Assembly: GCA_019022495.1 (NCBI GenBank)
Contig: JAFEKR010000012.1
Location: forward strand, 496,001-560,000
From: Epichloe hybrida
Taxonomy: Eukaryota > Ascomycota > Sordariomycetes > Hypocreales > Clavicipitaceae
DNA: 64,000 nt
Direction of reading: 5' to 3'
Every line of letters begins with the position of its first letter. Positions within the stretch are counted from its first letter, which is position 1. Of this stretch, positions 11,645 through 23,655 are shown in pieces. The notes under the pieces were generated by a model that was not told the DNA's origin, did no database searches, and saw nothing but the letters and a program-made list of their open reading frames with translations. Position numbers and translations under genes: made by a program.

Positions 11645-12873
11645 ATGTACACGCTCTCCAACGTCGCCCATCACCACTTTTCCGGCCCGCAAGACGTGTA
11701 CGCTCTGGATGTGCACCGCACAGGTGCCGGGCTGGCAACCATCTCGTCGGACCAGCAGCTATCTCTGCTGAATCCGGCGCGGCTCGGCGACGGCCCCGCA
11801 TCGGCCTGGACGACGCACCACGGCAATCTCACGGCGCTGCGCGTATTCGACCGAGACAGCTCTCTGGTCTGCACGGCAGGCGAGGACGGGACAGTCGGGA
11901 TATGGGACCTGAGGCAGCAGGGGGCGGCGGCGAGAGTGGCCCAGTTCAGCGGTGAGTTCATTCACATACTTTTTTTCCACACCCCGGTATTCCTTGTTTC
12001 TCGTCATCTCAGCTTCGTCTCGGGGGAGGGGGGGAGGACTAACATGTTCAGCCGCCCGGGCTCCCATCCTCTCCATGGCCTGCAGCCCATCGACGCATCT
12101 CATCGCCGTAGGGACCGAGCTGCAGAACCACGCGGCGTCCATCCACCTCTGGGACGTGCGCTCCTCCTCCTCGCCCTCCTCCAGGGCGCACTATCAGGAA
12201 GTCCACGGCGACGACATCACCGAGCTGGCCTTCCACCCGTCCGACCCTGCCGTCCTGCTGAGCGGCTCGACGGACGGCCTGGTCAACGTCTACGACACGC
12301 GCGTCGCCGACGAGGACGACATGACGCTCCAGACGCTCAACCACGACGCCTCGATCCGCCGCGCCGCCTTCCTGACGGGCACGCACGTCTTCGCCCTGTC
12401 CCACGACGAGCGCTTCGCGCTGTACGACGTGGCCGAGGACCGGGAGAACGGGGACGCGCTGCAGGCCTTTGGGGATCTGCGGCCCCTCCTGGGGTGTCGG
12501 TACGTTGCCGACGTCATGGGGAAGACGGACGGGAGCGGTGCCATAATCGGTGCTGGCGCGCAAGAGTATGTTTTCTCGGTTGCTCTTCTCTTTTTCCCAA
12601 CCCTCTTTTTTTCTCTTCCTGTAATCTTGGATGTGGGCACCCTCACTGATGACCCGTGGTGCGCAAACTAGCCGACAAGTCTTTGAGCTCATCTTCCTGG
12701 CCAAAAACCAGCTGCCGGGGCCGCAATGGGTCTTTGACAGGCAGAACAGCGTGGGCCTACCGGGCGGGCACGGCGAGGAGATTGTACGGTCCTTTTGCTT
12801 CTTCGATGATGCGCAGCTGGTGTTTACGGCGGGAGAGGATGGGAACGTCAAGGCTTGGAGGCCGGGGAATTAA
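11645..12873 (+). CDS. WD40-repeat protein, WDR89-like
   Basis: Three exons: 11645-11951, 12052-12565, 12672-12873; introns 11952-12051 (GTGAGT..TTCAG, phase 1) and 12566-12671 (GTATGT..CTAG, phase 2). Product 340 aa. At least five WD-type blades can be read, among them DVYALDVHRTGAGLATISSD, VCTAGEDGTVGIWDLR, IHLWDVR, LLSGSTDGLVNVYDTRVAD and the C-terminal VFTAGEDGNVKAWRPGN. Size, order and the characteristic last blade ending near the C-terminus resemble WDR89. It presumably folds as a single beta-propeller acting as a protein-interaction platform; the cellular process is not known from sequence. Confidence 0.87.
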
Positions 12874-13287
12874 AAGGACGTGGAATGGTACGGCTTGGCA
12901 ATGAGTGATATCCTATAGAGCTTTTTATTTGTGTGTGTGTGTGTGTGTTATTATTGGCGCCGCCATGTCTTGAGACGTGCGCTTTTCGGCTGGTCTTGGT
13001 CTGAGCCATTCCTTGTCGATGAGTTGCTGCGGTTGCCCCTGCGTGTAATTATACAGCAAGTTGGTGGGCAGACTTGTCCAGGAGCCTGCCTGTGATTCCT
13101 GCAGTCGAAGCTGGCTGATTGCATGTTTCCGAGGTCCCCCATGAAGTTCCTGATCACACCCCATGCGCTCATTCATGGGAACCCGGCCCGGCCCGGCCAC
13201 TTTCCCCGTCTTCTCTCTCAACCAAGTTGGGCGGCGGGCCGTTGGGTGAAAAAAAATGTGTTCCCGTCCGTCGTGCGCGGCGCGGGC
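12874..13287. other. Convergent intergenic region
   Basis: 3' ends of two convergent genes. It starts with a (GT)9 dinucleotide run at 12931-12948. Nothing else recognised. Confidence 0.6.
12931..12948. repeat. (GT)9 microsatellite
   Basis: Nine perfect GT units, 58 bp after the stop codon of the WD40 gene. Confidence 0.9.
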
Positions 13288-14261
13288 TCAGCCGAATTTA
13301 TCATGGCGATTCTTGACCTTGAAATCCAGCAACCTCTCATGGTAATCGCCCTCGCGCCTCGCCCTCTTCAGGATCCGCACCTCGTCTTCCTCCAATCTCC
13401 TCCCCACCGCATCCTCCAGCTCCCGCCGACTAATCTTGGACAAGGCCTTCTCCTCCTTTGACGCCTTGAGCTTCGGCTTGAACCGCGCCTGCATGCGTAT
13501 CCTCATCGTCGTCGTGTTGGGCGTCGTGCCGCCCTCGTCACCGCGCACCTCGCCCGGCGCAGTCGACCTGGCCGAGCTGTTCGGCTTGATAGTAACCAAG
13601 GTCTCGCCCGAGGTCCGGAGCTGGAACGTGCCGGGGGTGGTGCCGGCCATGGCCACCACCTTGAAGCATTCGAGGGGGGAGACGGCTTCCGAGGTGGCCG
13701 ACAGGAAGCCGAATTTGTCGCATGCTAGATATCTGATTTTCATATTCCCATTCGTCAACAAAAAAAAAAATGGACTGGCTTGTAGAAAAAGACAAGGATG
13801 CAATAGCCAAAAAGGGGCCCCGATTTCCCGCCCACTCCCCCAGCACGAGAAAAAAAAAAAGGGGGGGGGGGGAAGGGGTATAATACAAACCTTCCATGAT
13901 GGCCCTTGAATCGAACACTGTCCGTCCCGGAAACCTTGTTCGCAACCCACACCATCCGCACATCATGAGGTTCCGCGCTCGTGGGGTTCCCGTCGACCAT
14001 GTTCTCAATCGCCAGCGCAAACACCTTGCCCGTCGGATCGCAAGCCAGCGCCGACGGCTCATCAGTCGGCAGGACGATCATGACGGGACCGACGACGTCA
14101 GTCGCCGCGTCGGCAGAGACCCAGCTGTCGTCGTTTGCGTCCTCTTCCCGATGGACCTTTTGCGGTTGTCCGTCATCGCCATTGTCAGCCTCGACGGCCT
14201 CGACGGCGCGCTTCCGCTTCTTGGGCTTCTTGTCGCCCTTGAAGCTCAACGGCTTGACCAT
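13288..14261 (-). CDS. FRG1-like protein
   Basis: Two exons, 14261-13891 and 13732-13288; intron 13890-13733 (GTTTGT..ATCAG, 158 nt, phase 2). Product 271 aa, close to human FRG1 (258 aa). It starts MVKPLSFKGDKKPKKRKRA, a typical FRG1 start with a nuclear-localisation-like basic cluster. The fascin-like beta-trefoil core contains the sequences GPVMIVLPTDEPSALACD and, across the intron, KGHHGRYLACDKFGFLSATS. The C-terminus is basic and helical (EEKALSKISRRELEDAVGRR). FRG1 proteins are nuclear/nucleolar and associated with RNA processing and actin bundling. The intron carries adjacent C- and T-homopolymer runs. Confidence 0.9.
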
Positions 14262-14706
14262 TGTAGATTGGGGGGGGAGGGGGGGGGGAACGCTTGCGCG
14301 AAAAGGCTCGGCTTGCGTCGGGTTGGCGAGGATGCGCCGGGTTTTTTTGTCGTGGAGAGGACTCAGAGTAGAGTGAGGGAGGGGGGGCCTCGGGAAACGG
14401 CCATGTCCACCCGGCTCGGGTTACGTAAGCCGATATACGCATGGTGTTACCCGGTAGTGTTGTTACGTATGTTTTACTCGGTAGTGTTGTGTCGCCAACC
14501 TCCGTCGAGCTTCCCGTCCAAGTCGGCTGTGGGGTTCCGGACCCGGGACCATGCAAGAAGGGGAAAGGGGGGGGTGCAGATGCAACTTTTTTAAACCAGC
14601 GACTTTCCCGTATTTACTTTCCTGATCAGAAAACAATTTGTGATTCTCCCACAAGCCGAAACAAGAATCAGCCCCAGGTCCCGCATACTCTGTGCACGCG
14701 CATGAA
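14262..14706. promoter_or_regulatory. Shared divergent promoter, FRG1-like / 2OG oxygenase-like
   Basis: 445 bp between divergent start codons; contains several G-runs. An out-of-frame ATG at 14702 precedes the chosen start (14707) by five bases and opens a short overlapping frame that could dampen translation. Confidence 0.4.
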
Positions 14707-16041
14707 ATGGCCAAGCAAGCGCGAGCAGTCACCGTGTCCCTCGACCATCTCAAGAGCGGTATGTACGTCGCGTCGCGGCAAATGCACATGACCAAGAAAG
14801 AGGGGTCAAGTTTGACCTTCTTCACCCAACAGGCAACGTCTCCTTCGAGACCCTGCAGGAGGCATTCGGTCCCGATTCCCTGGGAATCCTCGTCGTCAAA
14901 GATGTACCCGCCGAGTTTGCGCAGTTGCGCCACACGGCGCTGTCTTATGCTTCGTACCTCGGGAACCTCCCCGCCGAGGAACTAGGTAAGATTTCTTCTC
15001 TCTTGTCCTTTCTTATTTCTTTCGGGGGCAATCATACCTCGCTTCTTCCACGGGATCACCTCCTGCCCATACTTCCCAAAGAACTACCGTGATACCGACA
15101 AGACCCGAAATAAAAAACTGCAACAACTCACTAAAACGCGTGTTATAGAAAACCTTGAAAACCCCAAAGCAAAGTACCTCACAGGCTGGTCCCTCGGCAA
15201 AGAAACGCTCAAGAACGGTCAGGCAGATACCTTCAAGGGCTCATACTACGCCAACTGCGCATTCTACGTCGACGCCGCTCTCGAGTGCGCCGAGCCCGCT
15301 CCAGACTTCTCCCAAGACACCTTCCCAGAGTATCTATCCCCCAACGTGTGGCCCCCGGAGCATGTCCTCCCCGGGTTCAAGCCCGCCGTCACGGACCTCT
15401 GCAGGCTCATCATCGATGTCGCCGTCCTCGTGGCCCGCGCCTGCGACAGGTTCGCCGAGCAGGAGATCGCGGGCTACCCGAGGGGCTACCTGGAGCGTGT
15501 TGTCGGCACGTCGAGCACTACCAAGGCGAGGCTACTGCATTATTTCCCGCAGCATGTGAAGCACGATGATGGGACGAGCGAGGACGACTGGTGCGCTACT
15601 CACCTGGACCACGGATGTCTCACGGGCTTGACGTCGGCCATGTTCGTCGACGAGAAGAGCGTCAAGCCTGTCGTGACAGAGGACGTTGCTGCCTTGAACG
15701 GCGCGTCGTTGCCGCCGCTGGAGGAGCTGCCCGCCTCGCCTGATGCATCTGCCGGTCTGTATATTCTCTCCCGGACGGGGGAGACGTATCAGGTCAAGAT
15801 CCCGCGGGACTGCATCGCCTTCCAGACGGGGGAGGCGCTGGAGCGCATCACGGCGGGCAAGTTCAAGGCTGTGCCGCACTACGTCAGGGGCGTGAGGGCT
15901 GCTGTGAGCGGAGGTGCCATTGCTCGGAACACGCTGGCTGTCTTCACGCAGCCCAACTTGGGCGATGAGGTGGATATGAAGGCGCACTTGACATTTGGGG
16001 AGTTTGCGCGTGGGGTAGTTGCCAAGAATACGGTGTCATGA
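14707..16041 (+). CDS. 2OG-Fe(II) oxygenase-like protein (isopenicillin N synthase-like fold)
   Basis: Three exons: 14707-14758, 14833-14985, 15149-16041; introns 14759-14832 (GTATGT..ACAG) and 14986-15148 (GTAAGA..TATAG), both phase 1. Product 365 aa. The iron-binding triad can be read: H220-x-D222 in CATHLDHGCLTGLT and a distal H312 in VPHYVRGV; R328 in IARNTLAVF is placed where the 2-oxoglutarate-binding Arg normally sits. The double-stranded beta-helix region is preceded by a non-haem dioxygenase N-domain (GWSLGKETLKNG... YANCAFY). Substrate unknown. The protein is often annotated in fungi as clavaminate synthase-like. It is divergent from the FRG1-like gene. Confidence 0.85.
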
Positions 16042-16293
16042 AGAAGCACATACGATGAGTCGAATCTAAGAGGAACTCTTGGCTCAATTACCTGCAATTC
16101 GACTAGTTTATAGATAGTAAGTCATGCACAATGTGTTGGATCAAGAAGCATGGCTCGAGGCCACCAGGAAAGGAACAGAATAAAATCTGCGGTTCCCAAG
16201 GGCTCGCATATCTCACCAATTGCGAGCAGTATTGCTTGGACAATAATGTCTCCCTTGAGAACCACATCGCACATGTTTGTCGCGAGAGACTCC

Positions 16294-18218
16294 TTAAGCC
16301 CATGCACCGACAAAACTCATGAAGAATGCTCCAAAGAACACCAACAGACAGGCGACGATGCGGCGTCTTCCGCGCAGGTAGCGCCAGCTTTCGTCACTGA
16401 GAAAGTCTTCGGAGAGCAGTTCCACCAGCGAGGCGAAGGTGAGGAGCCCGGCCGAGATTGCGTTCATCACGCCGACGAGGATGAGACCTACCTCGGAGTC
16501 AGGGCTGTACAAAGCATGCGTCGCAAGACCGACGGCTTGGCCGATGGGCGTTCTGAGCAATGTTAGTCGGTCAAAGTCCTGCTCTAAAGAAGCTCCCGGC
16601 GGGTGTGGTACGTACGTGCATCCGTATGCGAGGGCCATGAGCCATGGTTGCCACGTCTTGGAACCCCATTCAATGACTGAGATTCTCGAACCAAGTGCGA
16701 GACCCTCGAATGTTTCTGGCGACCGTTAGTACATGGATGACTGAGCTACGCACGAGGACAGAAGCCCGATAGCACAAAAGGTCACTTACGATGGAATATA
16801 ATGGCAATCAACAGGACGATGAAGTCGTTGCCGATGCTGACACTGAGCGCCATGCCGATAAACACACTGTGAAACAAGATTCCCATTTCCAGCAGGATAC
16901 ACTGCAAACGCTCTTTGTTGCGCTTCTGCTCTGGATTTAGAACGCCCATCTCGGACTCCGAGCGCGCTACCCCAATCCCTATCGAAGTCGACTTTGCGAC
17001 GGCCGACCCATCGAGTTGTCCCTGTCGTGAAATCTCATCGGCCAACGCAGCCTGGTTCAGTTGAGACAGACCCTGGGCCAAGCTGCTTCTGCGGCCGCGG
17101 AGAGGACCCATATCACGGATGGGATGGCCGTCGGAGTCTGCAGCCTTTCCGGAAGTGGTCTCCTTGTTGGGGGACCGGGTCGTGACGATGTCGGCAGGAG
17201 GGACATGTCTGCAAGGATGGAAAACCATTTCAATGATGGAGACGAGGAAAATGGCTGCCAGGGCAATAGCACCGGGCATGGGCTCGTAGTCTTTGGTCCA
17301 GAACGTGCCCAAGCACGGGTTTCCGAGGGACTTGAACGCCGTGGGGAGCAGATGCACAAAGGCTGTCGCAATAAGGACGCCGGTCCCGAAGTGGCGGACG
17401 GCGAAGAAGAAGCGACGGGGGATCCGAAGACCAGGAAGCCTGGCGGCCATGATGGGAAAGGCACAGCCCAGCGAGGAGACGAACCAAATGATGAAGAGAG
17501 CTGCCGCATGGAGACCGGTGTTGTACTCATCCTTGTTGACGCCGCCTGTTGCACATGTGGATCGCTTACTGACATGGTGAAGCATCTTGGTAAGTGCAGC
17601 ATCGGAGGATGCAGAGTCAGAGGTCAGGGATGAGTTTCCGGCGACGCCGGGGACGGCCAGCATGGTTTTGTTGCTGCTGCTGCTGCTGCCGGTGGTACCA
17701 AGGTTCGTTACTCGCAAGGCGGAAAAAATATACGAAAAGAAGAGAACAGAGAGGATCCAGGTCGTCCAGCTCCAGAGGCGCTCCAGGCACCGCGAGGAGG
17801 GTACCCAGACAAGGCGTTTCTGGTCATCACCACCAGTGACCGCCTTGAAACGCAAGGATGGCACTGCATGCGAACAAAAGAACTGATGGTTAACGGAATG
17901 TTTATTGATGGGGCTTCGCCCAGTTATGACGTGGAAACAAGACATACCACAAGGCCACCGTCCTGCGTTCGGCGCCAGGACCGCAGCATTTCCCGGCTGC
18001 ACCTCACGATGCAGCTTCTCATCCAGCGCGGCTTGTCCTAGCATTCCGCCAGGACTCCCGCCGGAGACACCATCCTGGCTGGCGGCCACGTACTCGCGCA
18101 GGTTCGATATCCCATTCAGGTCCTGGCGTGTAGTCGCGTTTGATGCCAGAGCCGGCGGGCTCTGATTGTAGGCGAGGTGGCGGAATGTGCCCTCGTCGGC
18201 CTTGTTCAAGCAGATCAT
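16294..18218 (-). CDS. ZIP-family zinc/iron transporter
   Basis: Four exons: 18218-17948, 17863-16790, 16715-16616, 16552-16294; introns 17947-17864, 16789-16716 and 16615-16553, all GT..AG with phases 1, 1 and 2. Product 567 aa. After a 140-residue polar N-terminus and a first hydrophobic segment (TWILSVLFFSYIFSALRV) come the ZIP transmembrane helices. TM4 reads LEMGILFHSVFIGMALSVS and TM5, assembled across an intron, reads FHQTFEGLALGSRI: the H..E residues of these two helices form the metal site of ZIP carriers. TM6-8 end with FFGAFFMSFVGAWA. A long cytoplasmic loop between TM3 and TM4 is Ser/Arg-rich. Predicted plasma-membrane or endomembrane import of zinc or iron; which metal cannot be read. 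Confidence 0.9.
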
Positions 18219-18840
18219 GGTGAGCAGGTCTCAGAAGCACTCGATTCTGGGTGAGACGGTGATTGGACGTGAGTCGATTCGCGAATGAGTGAAGAGCGGA
18301 TGGAGAGATGAAAAAGAGGGAGAGACAAAAAGGTCATGTGGACCCATCGTCAAATCGAGATCAATCAACGACGAAGAGATGTGGATGAGGTTAGGGGGTG
18401 GGGGTTGATTGATTGGTTGGTCTGCAGCGTTGAATTCTCCGACCTGGGCAGCCAAACGCCCACAAGTCACTGACTGGGCCAAGCCACTGGGCCAAGCCGA
18501 ACAGCACTACATATTTTTATGTTTTCATATCTTATCTCATCCCAGATTGCGGGCCCACTTGCTTTGCATTATCGGCACAATTTTTTTTCGTTCAACATCG
18601 GGATTCCCCCCCCCCCGCACTCTCTCGCCCGCTTCGCCATGTCTGCAGGATTGATGCAATGGCAGCGTGTATCGAGTGCGACGCAAGCATGCATGCGGGC
18701 GTCTAGCAGCGCAAGATGAATGCTTTTGTCCTCGACTTTTGCACATTTGGCGCAGGAATCAGGCCATGTCGCATCTTAGTTGACGATTGAGTATTGCGCG
18801 CGACATCCTCATCAACCTCATCATCCAGTACAGAAGCACA
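18219..18840. promoter_or_regulatory. Shared divergent promoter, ZIP / MFS genes
   Basis: 622 bp between divergent start codons. It contains a G-rich tract near 18390-18405 and a C-run near 18606-18616. No zinc-responsive motif could be assigned with confidence. Confidence 0.4.
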
Positions 18841-20454
18841 ATGCCCAACATGGCCCTCTCGAACATGGCCACAGCCATCTGGGGCCCGCCTTCGACCGAG
18901 CGCTCGCTGCTCATCAAGCTCGACTTCACCGTCTTGTCGTATTTCTCCGTCATATGGTTCCTGTTTGGCATCAACCGCGCGAGCTACAACACAGCCTACA
19001 TCAGCGGCATGCGGGAGGAGGTCGGCTTCCGGGGAAAGGATTTCAACTACATGCACACCATCTTCACCGTCGTCTATGCCGTCTTCCAAATTCCCTCGAC
19101 CGTCATGTTGACGATTGTCCGCCCGCGGTATTTATTTGTCGCGGCCAATACGCTGTGGAGCGTTCTGACTTTGGTTACTTTCCGCGTGGACCATGTCTGG
19201 CAGGTTTTTGTGCTGAATGGGTTCGAGGGAGCCTTTATGGCCATTTCCTAGTGAGTGGATGGAACCCAAGCCAAGCCTGCGGAGAGGTTGGACAGGCGTG
19301 GGACAAAGAGCATAGTACAATTCGACGAACTGACGCATCTTGTCAGCGTTGGGGCACATTTCATTTACGGGTCGTGGTATACACAGTCTGAGCTGGGAAC
19401 AAGGGCTGCCGTCTTCTGCGGATTTGGAAGTCTCGGCAACATGTCTGGCGGCTGGATCCAAGCCGGCTTGCTGCGGTCACTGTCCGGCAGCGGTTCTCTG
19501 CCGGCTTGGAGAATCATGTTCATTGTCGTTTCGGTCATGACCATTCCGGTTGCCATATTTGGTACGCCTTGCCCTGTAGAGATTTCGTCTCGCTGGCCTT
19601 CGTGGTGTGGAAAACTACTGACTGACTACCTTGATAGGCTGGTTCTTCATTCCAGACTTGCCTCACCATCGCAGCGCCCGGTTCCTCTCCAAAGACGAGA
19701 AGACTTGTGCCATCGAGCGCCTGGGTCTTGCGCGCAAGCAAACCTGGGACGTGACTGTGTTCCGTCGCGTTCTCCTTAGTTGGCAATTCTGGCTGCTGCC
19801 GACAATTTTCATGCGTAGGCCGCCCCCTACACTTCGCCCCGATCGCTTTTGTATCCTGTTCTTTATTTGCACGTAGGTGGGCTAATGAAGCGACCAGTAT
19901 ACTCTCTTTGCGTTCAGAGCCTGGGAAACAACGTCATGCAGCTGTGGATGGCATCCCGAGGCTACACCGTCATACAGCAAAACAACTATCCCACCGCTCA
20001 GTACGCGACGGCCATCGTGGCAACATTCATCTACACCTCGATATCGGACCGCATAAGAAGTAGATGGCAGTGCTCACTATGCATTGGCCTCGCATTTGTC
20101 ATCGGCAGCGCAATTCTCGTTGCCCATCCCGCCGCAGATGCCGCCTACTTCTTCGCTTTCTACCTCCTGGGCACGACGTATGCGCCCCAAGCACTATGGT
20201 ACGCGTGGATGGCTGATCTGACGGCCCACGATGTTCAGCTCCGGGCCATCACCACCGGATTTATGAACTCGTTTGACTTTGCGTTCGTCAGCTGGTGGCC
20301 GCTCGTGTTCTATCCCGTCACCGATGCGCCAGAGTTTACTAGGGGCTACATCGCGAGCTTGGTGACGGGAGCTTTGACCATCCCGTTCGTCGCGCTCATT
20401 GCCATTCTCGAGAAGCGCGGCCGTAAACGGGGCACGATTGGCAGGATCCTTTGA
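18841..20454 (+). CDS. MFS permease of the Dal5 (anion:cation symporter) family
   Basis: Four exons: 18841-19250, 19347-19561, 19638-19814, 19898-20454; introns 19251-19346 (GTGAGT), 19562-19637 (GTACGC) and 19815-19897 (GTAGGC), phases 2, 1 and 1, all ending in AG. Product 452 aa with about 12 hydrophobic segments. N-half markers: VIWFLFGINRASYNTAYISG (TM1 of the Dal5 clade) and YAVFQIPSTVMLTIVRPRY. The second exon gives FIYGSWYTQSELGTRAAVF, the clade's typical loop. The C-half includes TSISDRIRSRWQCSL. Members carry allantoate, pantothenate, nicotinate or similar anions; substrate not predictable. The third intron donor is weak (GTAGGC), so that junction is the least certain. The last codons overlap a 21-bp tandem duplication. 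Confidence 0.85.
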
Positions 20455-20478
20455 CGGATTGGCAGGATCCTTTGACGG
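20437..20478 (+). repeat. 21-bp tandem duplication across the MFS stop codon
   Basis: Two perfect adjacent copies (20437-20457 and 20458-20478). The native TGA (20452-20454) lies in the first copy, so the second copy is in the 3' UTR. Confidence 0.95.
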
Positions 20479-21126
20479 AGATGGCCATAGACTCGGGTGA
20501 TGAAGGAGACTCAGCAGGGAGTTAGCAAGCGGCGTTGGGGTTTGAATGGCAGATTCAAGAAACCCAGTGTGGGCTTTGGACGGCTGGTCGCGCTCGGTTC
20601 GATCCCAATGATTACTTTTTAGCACTTGCACCAGCGTACATGTTTCGATGGCTTTGTATCACCAGAATTCCCGTTGACTAGTCGTATCGTCATGATCAAA
20701 GCTGATGGCCCAAGCTGACCGGCACTGTTCCGCGAATAGAAACGACGATGACGGGAGTTAGGAGTCGAATGCTGGTTGCTTGCACCATATCAATCATTAC
20801 ATCCGCATCCGTTTCTGTCAACCGAGCAGCAGCGGCGTTTGTCGGCTCTGGGTCGTCATGTTGGCGCGAGCCCGCCTAACGACAAGTGGTCATTGGTCGT
20901 CATTGGTCACCCCTCCTTCCTCTGCATGGGCTCTTGCATCATCGCCTCCGGTCTCGCTCGCTCGCTCCAATCAGCAGTGAACACCACCACACCACATCAC
21001 ACCACATCACATCACACATCGCCCAGTTCTGTCAGTCCTCATCAGTTGTCGCGTAGACTACTCCCAGTTTCCACTCTACAACCCTTTGATAGGTTGGGAA
21101 AATTCAACGACTCAGGTCCTTTTGCA
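20479..21126. other. Intergenic region and leader
   Basis: No gene recognised. An open frame begins at 20776 in phase with the next gene, but it has no family similarity before the ATG at 21127 and contains CACAT-rich repeats (20984-21020) typical of a leader. Confidence 0.5.
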
Positions 21127-21774
21127 ATGGCCGTTCCGCCCAAATTCGCCGGGCACAAGCTCGAATTCGCACCAGCTCCATCAACGTCATCCGTACCGCA
21201 TTCTACTCACACCTTCGAGCTCTACCTCGACTACTGCTGTCCCTTCTCAGCCAAGCAATTTCGCACCCTTGCCCAGGAAGTCGTCCCGGCTATCCGCCAA
21301 AACAAGGAATGGTCAACCAACCTCACCCTCGTTTTCCGCCAGTCAGTCCAGCCATGGCACCCCTCTTCGACTCTCATGCACGAGGCTGCTCTCGCCGTGC
21401 TGCGCCTCGCGCCGAGCAAGTTCTGGGATTTCAGCGCTCAGCTCTTCGAGGAGCAGAAGGATTACTTTGACGTCAACGTCGTCAACGAGACCAGGAACAA
21501 TACCTACAAGCGCCTGGCCAAGGTTGCCGGCAAGATGGGCGTGGACGAGACCCAGGTGTACAAGCTGCTGGAGATTTCAGACAAGGCGACAGATGATGGA
21601 TCTCTGAATGCCGGCAACCAGGTCACGAATGACTTGAAGGTGATTACGAAGATGAACAGACTGGTTGGCATCCATGTCACGCCTACCGTTGTTTTTGACG
21701 GAGTTGTGCAGGACACGAGCTCTGGATGGACGCTCGACCAGTGGAAAGAGTGGTTGGCTAAGAATGTAGTCTAA
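21127..21774 (+). CDS. Thioredoxin-fold (DsbA-like) protein with CxxS motif
   Basis: Single exon, 215 aa. I start at 21127 (MAVPPKFAGHKLEFAPAPST) because upstream in-frame sequence is low-complexity. Residues 35-48 give the first beta strand and active-site helix: FELYLDYCCPFSAKQF. The usual CxxC of DsbA is CPFS here: one reactive Cys, preceded by another Cys. The helical insert (TRNNTYKRLAKVAGKMGVDE) and the cis-proline region of the second thioredoxin half (GIHVTPTVVFDGVVQDTSSG) are intact. The N-terminus lacks a clear signal peptide, so it is probably cytosolic. The redox partner and substrate are unknown; with a single Cys, glutathionylation or isomerase chemistry is more plausible than net disulphide formation. 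Confidence 0.85.
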   Translation: MAVPPKFAGHKLEFAPAPSTSSVPHSTHTFELYLDYCCPFSAKQFRTLAQEVVPAIRQNKEWSTNLTLVFRQSVQPWHPSSTLMHEAALAVLRLAPSKFWDFSAQLFEEQKDYFDVNVVNETRNNTYKRLAKVAGKMGVDETQVYKLLEISDKATDDGSLNAGNQVTNDLKVITKMNRLVGIHVTPTVVFDGVVQDTSSGWTLDQWKEWLAKNVV

Positions 21775-22275
21775 GTATCTTTCACGCAAGAAGCATCAAT
21801 GATAATTCAGGCGAATGACAGACAAAATCCGACAATCTTATGCAATATGCTTTCTGGCGTTCTTGTGCCCCCCCCCCCCCCCTAACCTCCACAGAAACGC
21901 TTTGATCATCAGCATCAGCCCTCCACAGGGCGCACGAGCAGCAATGGCTTGGATCCTGTAACAGAGCTTGGCATGGTCTGATCGCCATGTAATTTTTGTG
22001 TATATTTTGGGTTCAGCGCCCACCACGCCAGTTTTAGCGCCTCCTGGCGGGGCTCCCGAAACGATTCCGCGACATTTGATCAGACAAGAGCTTTGAGGTG
22101 GAATGCACACAGCGCCAACACTCGGAGAGGTAGCTTGAAACTTGATGCCGGTGCTGGCATGGCTTATATCTTGAACGTCTTTTCTTTCCTTGTATTTCCA
22201 AGACGGTGTGGAATCTTTTTGCTTTCTTTTTCCTCTGCGCATTCCATAACAAACCCAATTCATCACATAGTCACC
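21775..22275. other. Intergenic region
   Basis: 3' UTR and promoter sequence with a C-run near 21870-21882. The SET gene start at 22276 sits in a good context (TCACCATGG). Confidence 0.55.
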
Positions 22276-23624
22276 ATGGGGTTGTTGTGTCTTGCATCGT
22301 TACTGCTCGTCTCGACGTTGACGCCGTCGAGCTCAGCCAAATTCTTTCCTGGGGAAGACATGAGTCATCTCAGCCAAAGGCCTCAGCAGCCTCTCATCTT
22401 TGCCGAGCCTTTCGTCGCTGTCAAGCCTCCGAAAGCCTTGCAGACATTCAGCAGCAACTCTTCGCAATCTTCCCATAATTATCATGTCTACAGCTCACGA
22501 GACTTTGCCGGTGGTCGCGGCATATCCATCGTGACCACGGAAGAGCGCATCAAGAAGTTCCAGGACGTCACGCTGGCGCCGGGCATAAATGACAACTCGT
22601 CGCCGCCATTTCTGGAACAGGATATCCCTGGCAAGGGCCGTGGGATCATCGCAACAAAGCTGCTTCACCGCGGGGACAGGATATTTGCCCACACGCCCTT
22701 GCTCATGATCGACGCAGATGTTTTCGACGAGGCCGAGTTCGAGTGGAGTGCATTGGAGGAGGAGGCCGTGAACAACTTGCCTGCTGAGTCGCAGAAGATG
22801 TTTTGGGAACTTTTTGGGCAGCCTGTGCTGCATCCAGTGTCGGGCCGCATTGATCCTAATGCATTCGATCTAGACATGAGCGAGGACGAGGATTCGTATT
22901 ATGCTGTCTTTCCGGAGACTGCGGTGCGTCAAACTGGCCCCCCCCCCCCCTCCTCCCTCTTGAAAATTCCTCATGCCAAGTCACAAAAAAAAAAAAAGAT
23001 CCTTGAAGCTAATGATGGGTGACTTGGGAATCTAGCGCATGAATCACGACTGCCGTCCAAATGCCGCCTACTACTTTGACAACAACACCCTCACTCACTA
23101 CGTCCATGCCATTACGGACATCCCACCCGGCGCCGAAATCAGCATCACCTACATCGACATCTCCATGCCGCGAAAGAAGCGAGTCGCCAAGCTCCTTGGC
23201 ACCTGGGGTTTCAACTGCTCCTGCAGCCAGTGCAGCCTTGCCTCCGAGTTTTCGCGCGCGTCTGACCAACGTCTCGATCAGCTCGTCAAGCTTTCTGGTC
23301 GTTTCGAGGATGGCCATCTCGTGTCAGCGCCGACGGCAGAGCGGCTGGTGAGCTTGTTCCATCAGGAGCGGATGCATAGTCCTGCTGCTGAAGCGTACAC
23401 GTATGCCACCGTGTCGTATTGCATTGAGGGCAAGTACGCTGAAACTCTCAAATGGGCCACTCTGGCGCTGGAGTTCTCCATGCTGGACAGCGGACCTCAC
23501 AGTCCCATTGTGAAGATGCTGGCCAAGCTGGTCGGCGACCCGGAGAAACAGGACTGTTGGTTGGCTGGGTTGAAGGGTATTGGGCAGGAGTTTGGCAATT
23601 TATTTGGCGGTGAAGTCGACGACG

Positions 23625-23655
<31 letters not shown>

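Noticed and set aside
20776..21126. N-terminal extension of the thioredoxin-fold protein from 20776
   Set aside because: The added 117 residues are low-complexity with CACAT-derived repeats and unlike the family; the ATG at 21127 starts exactly before the fold.
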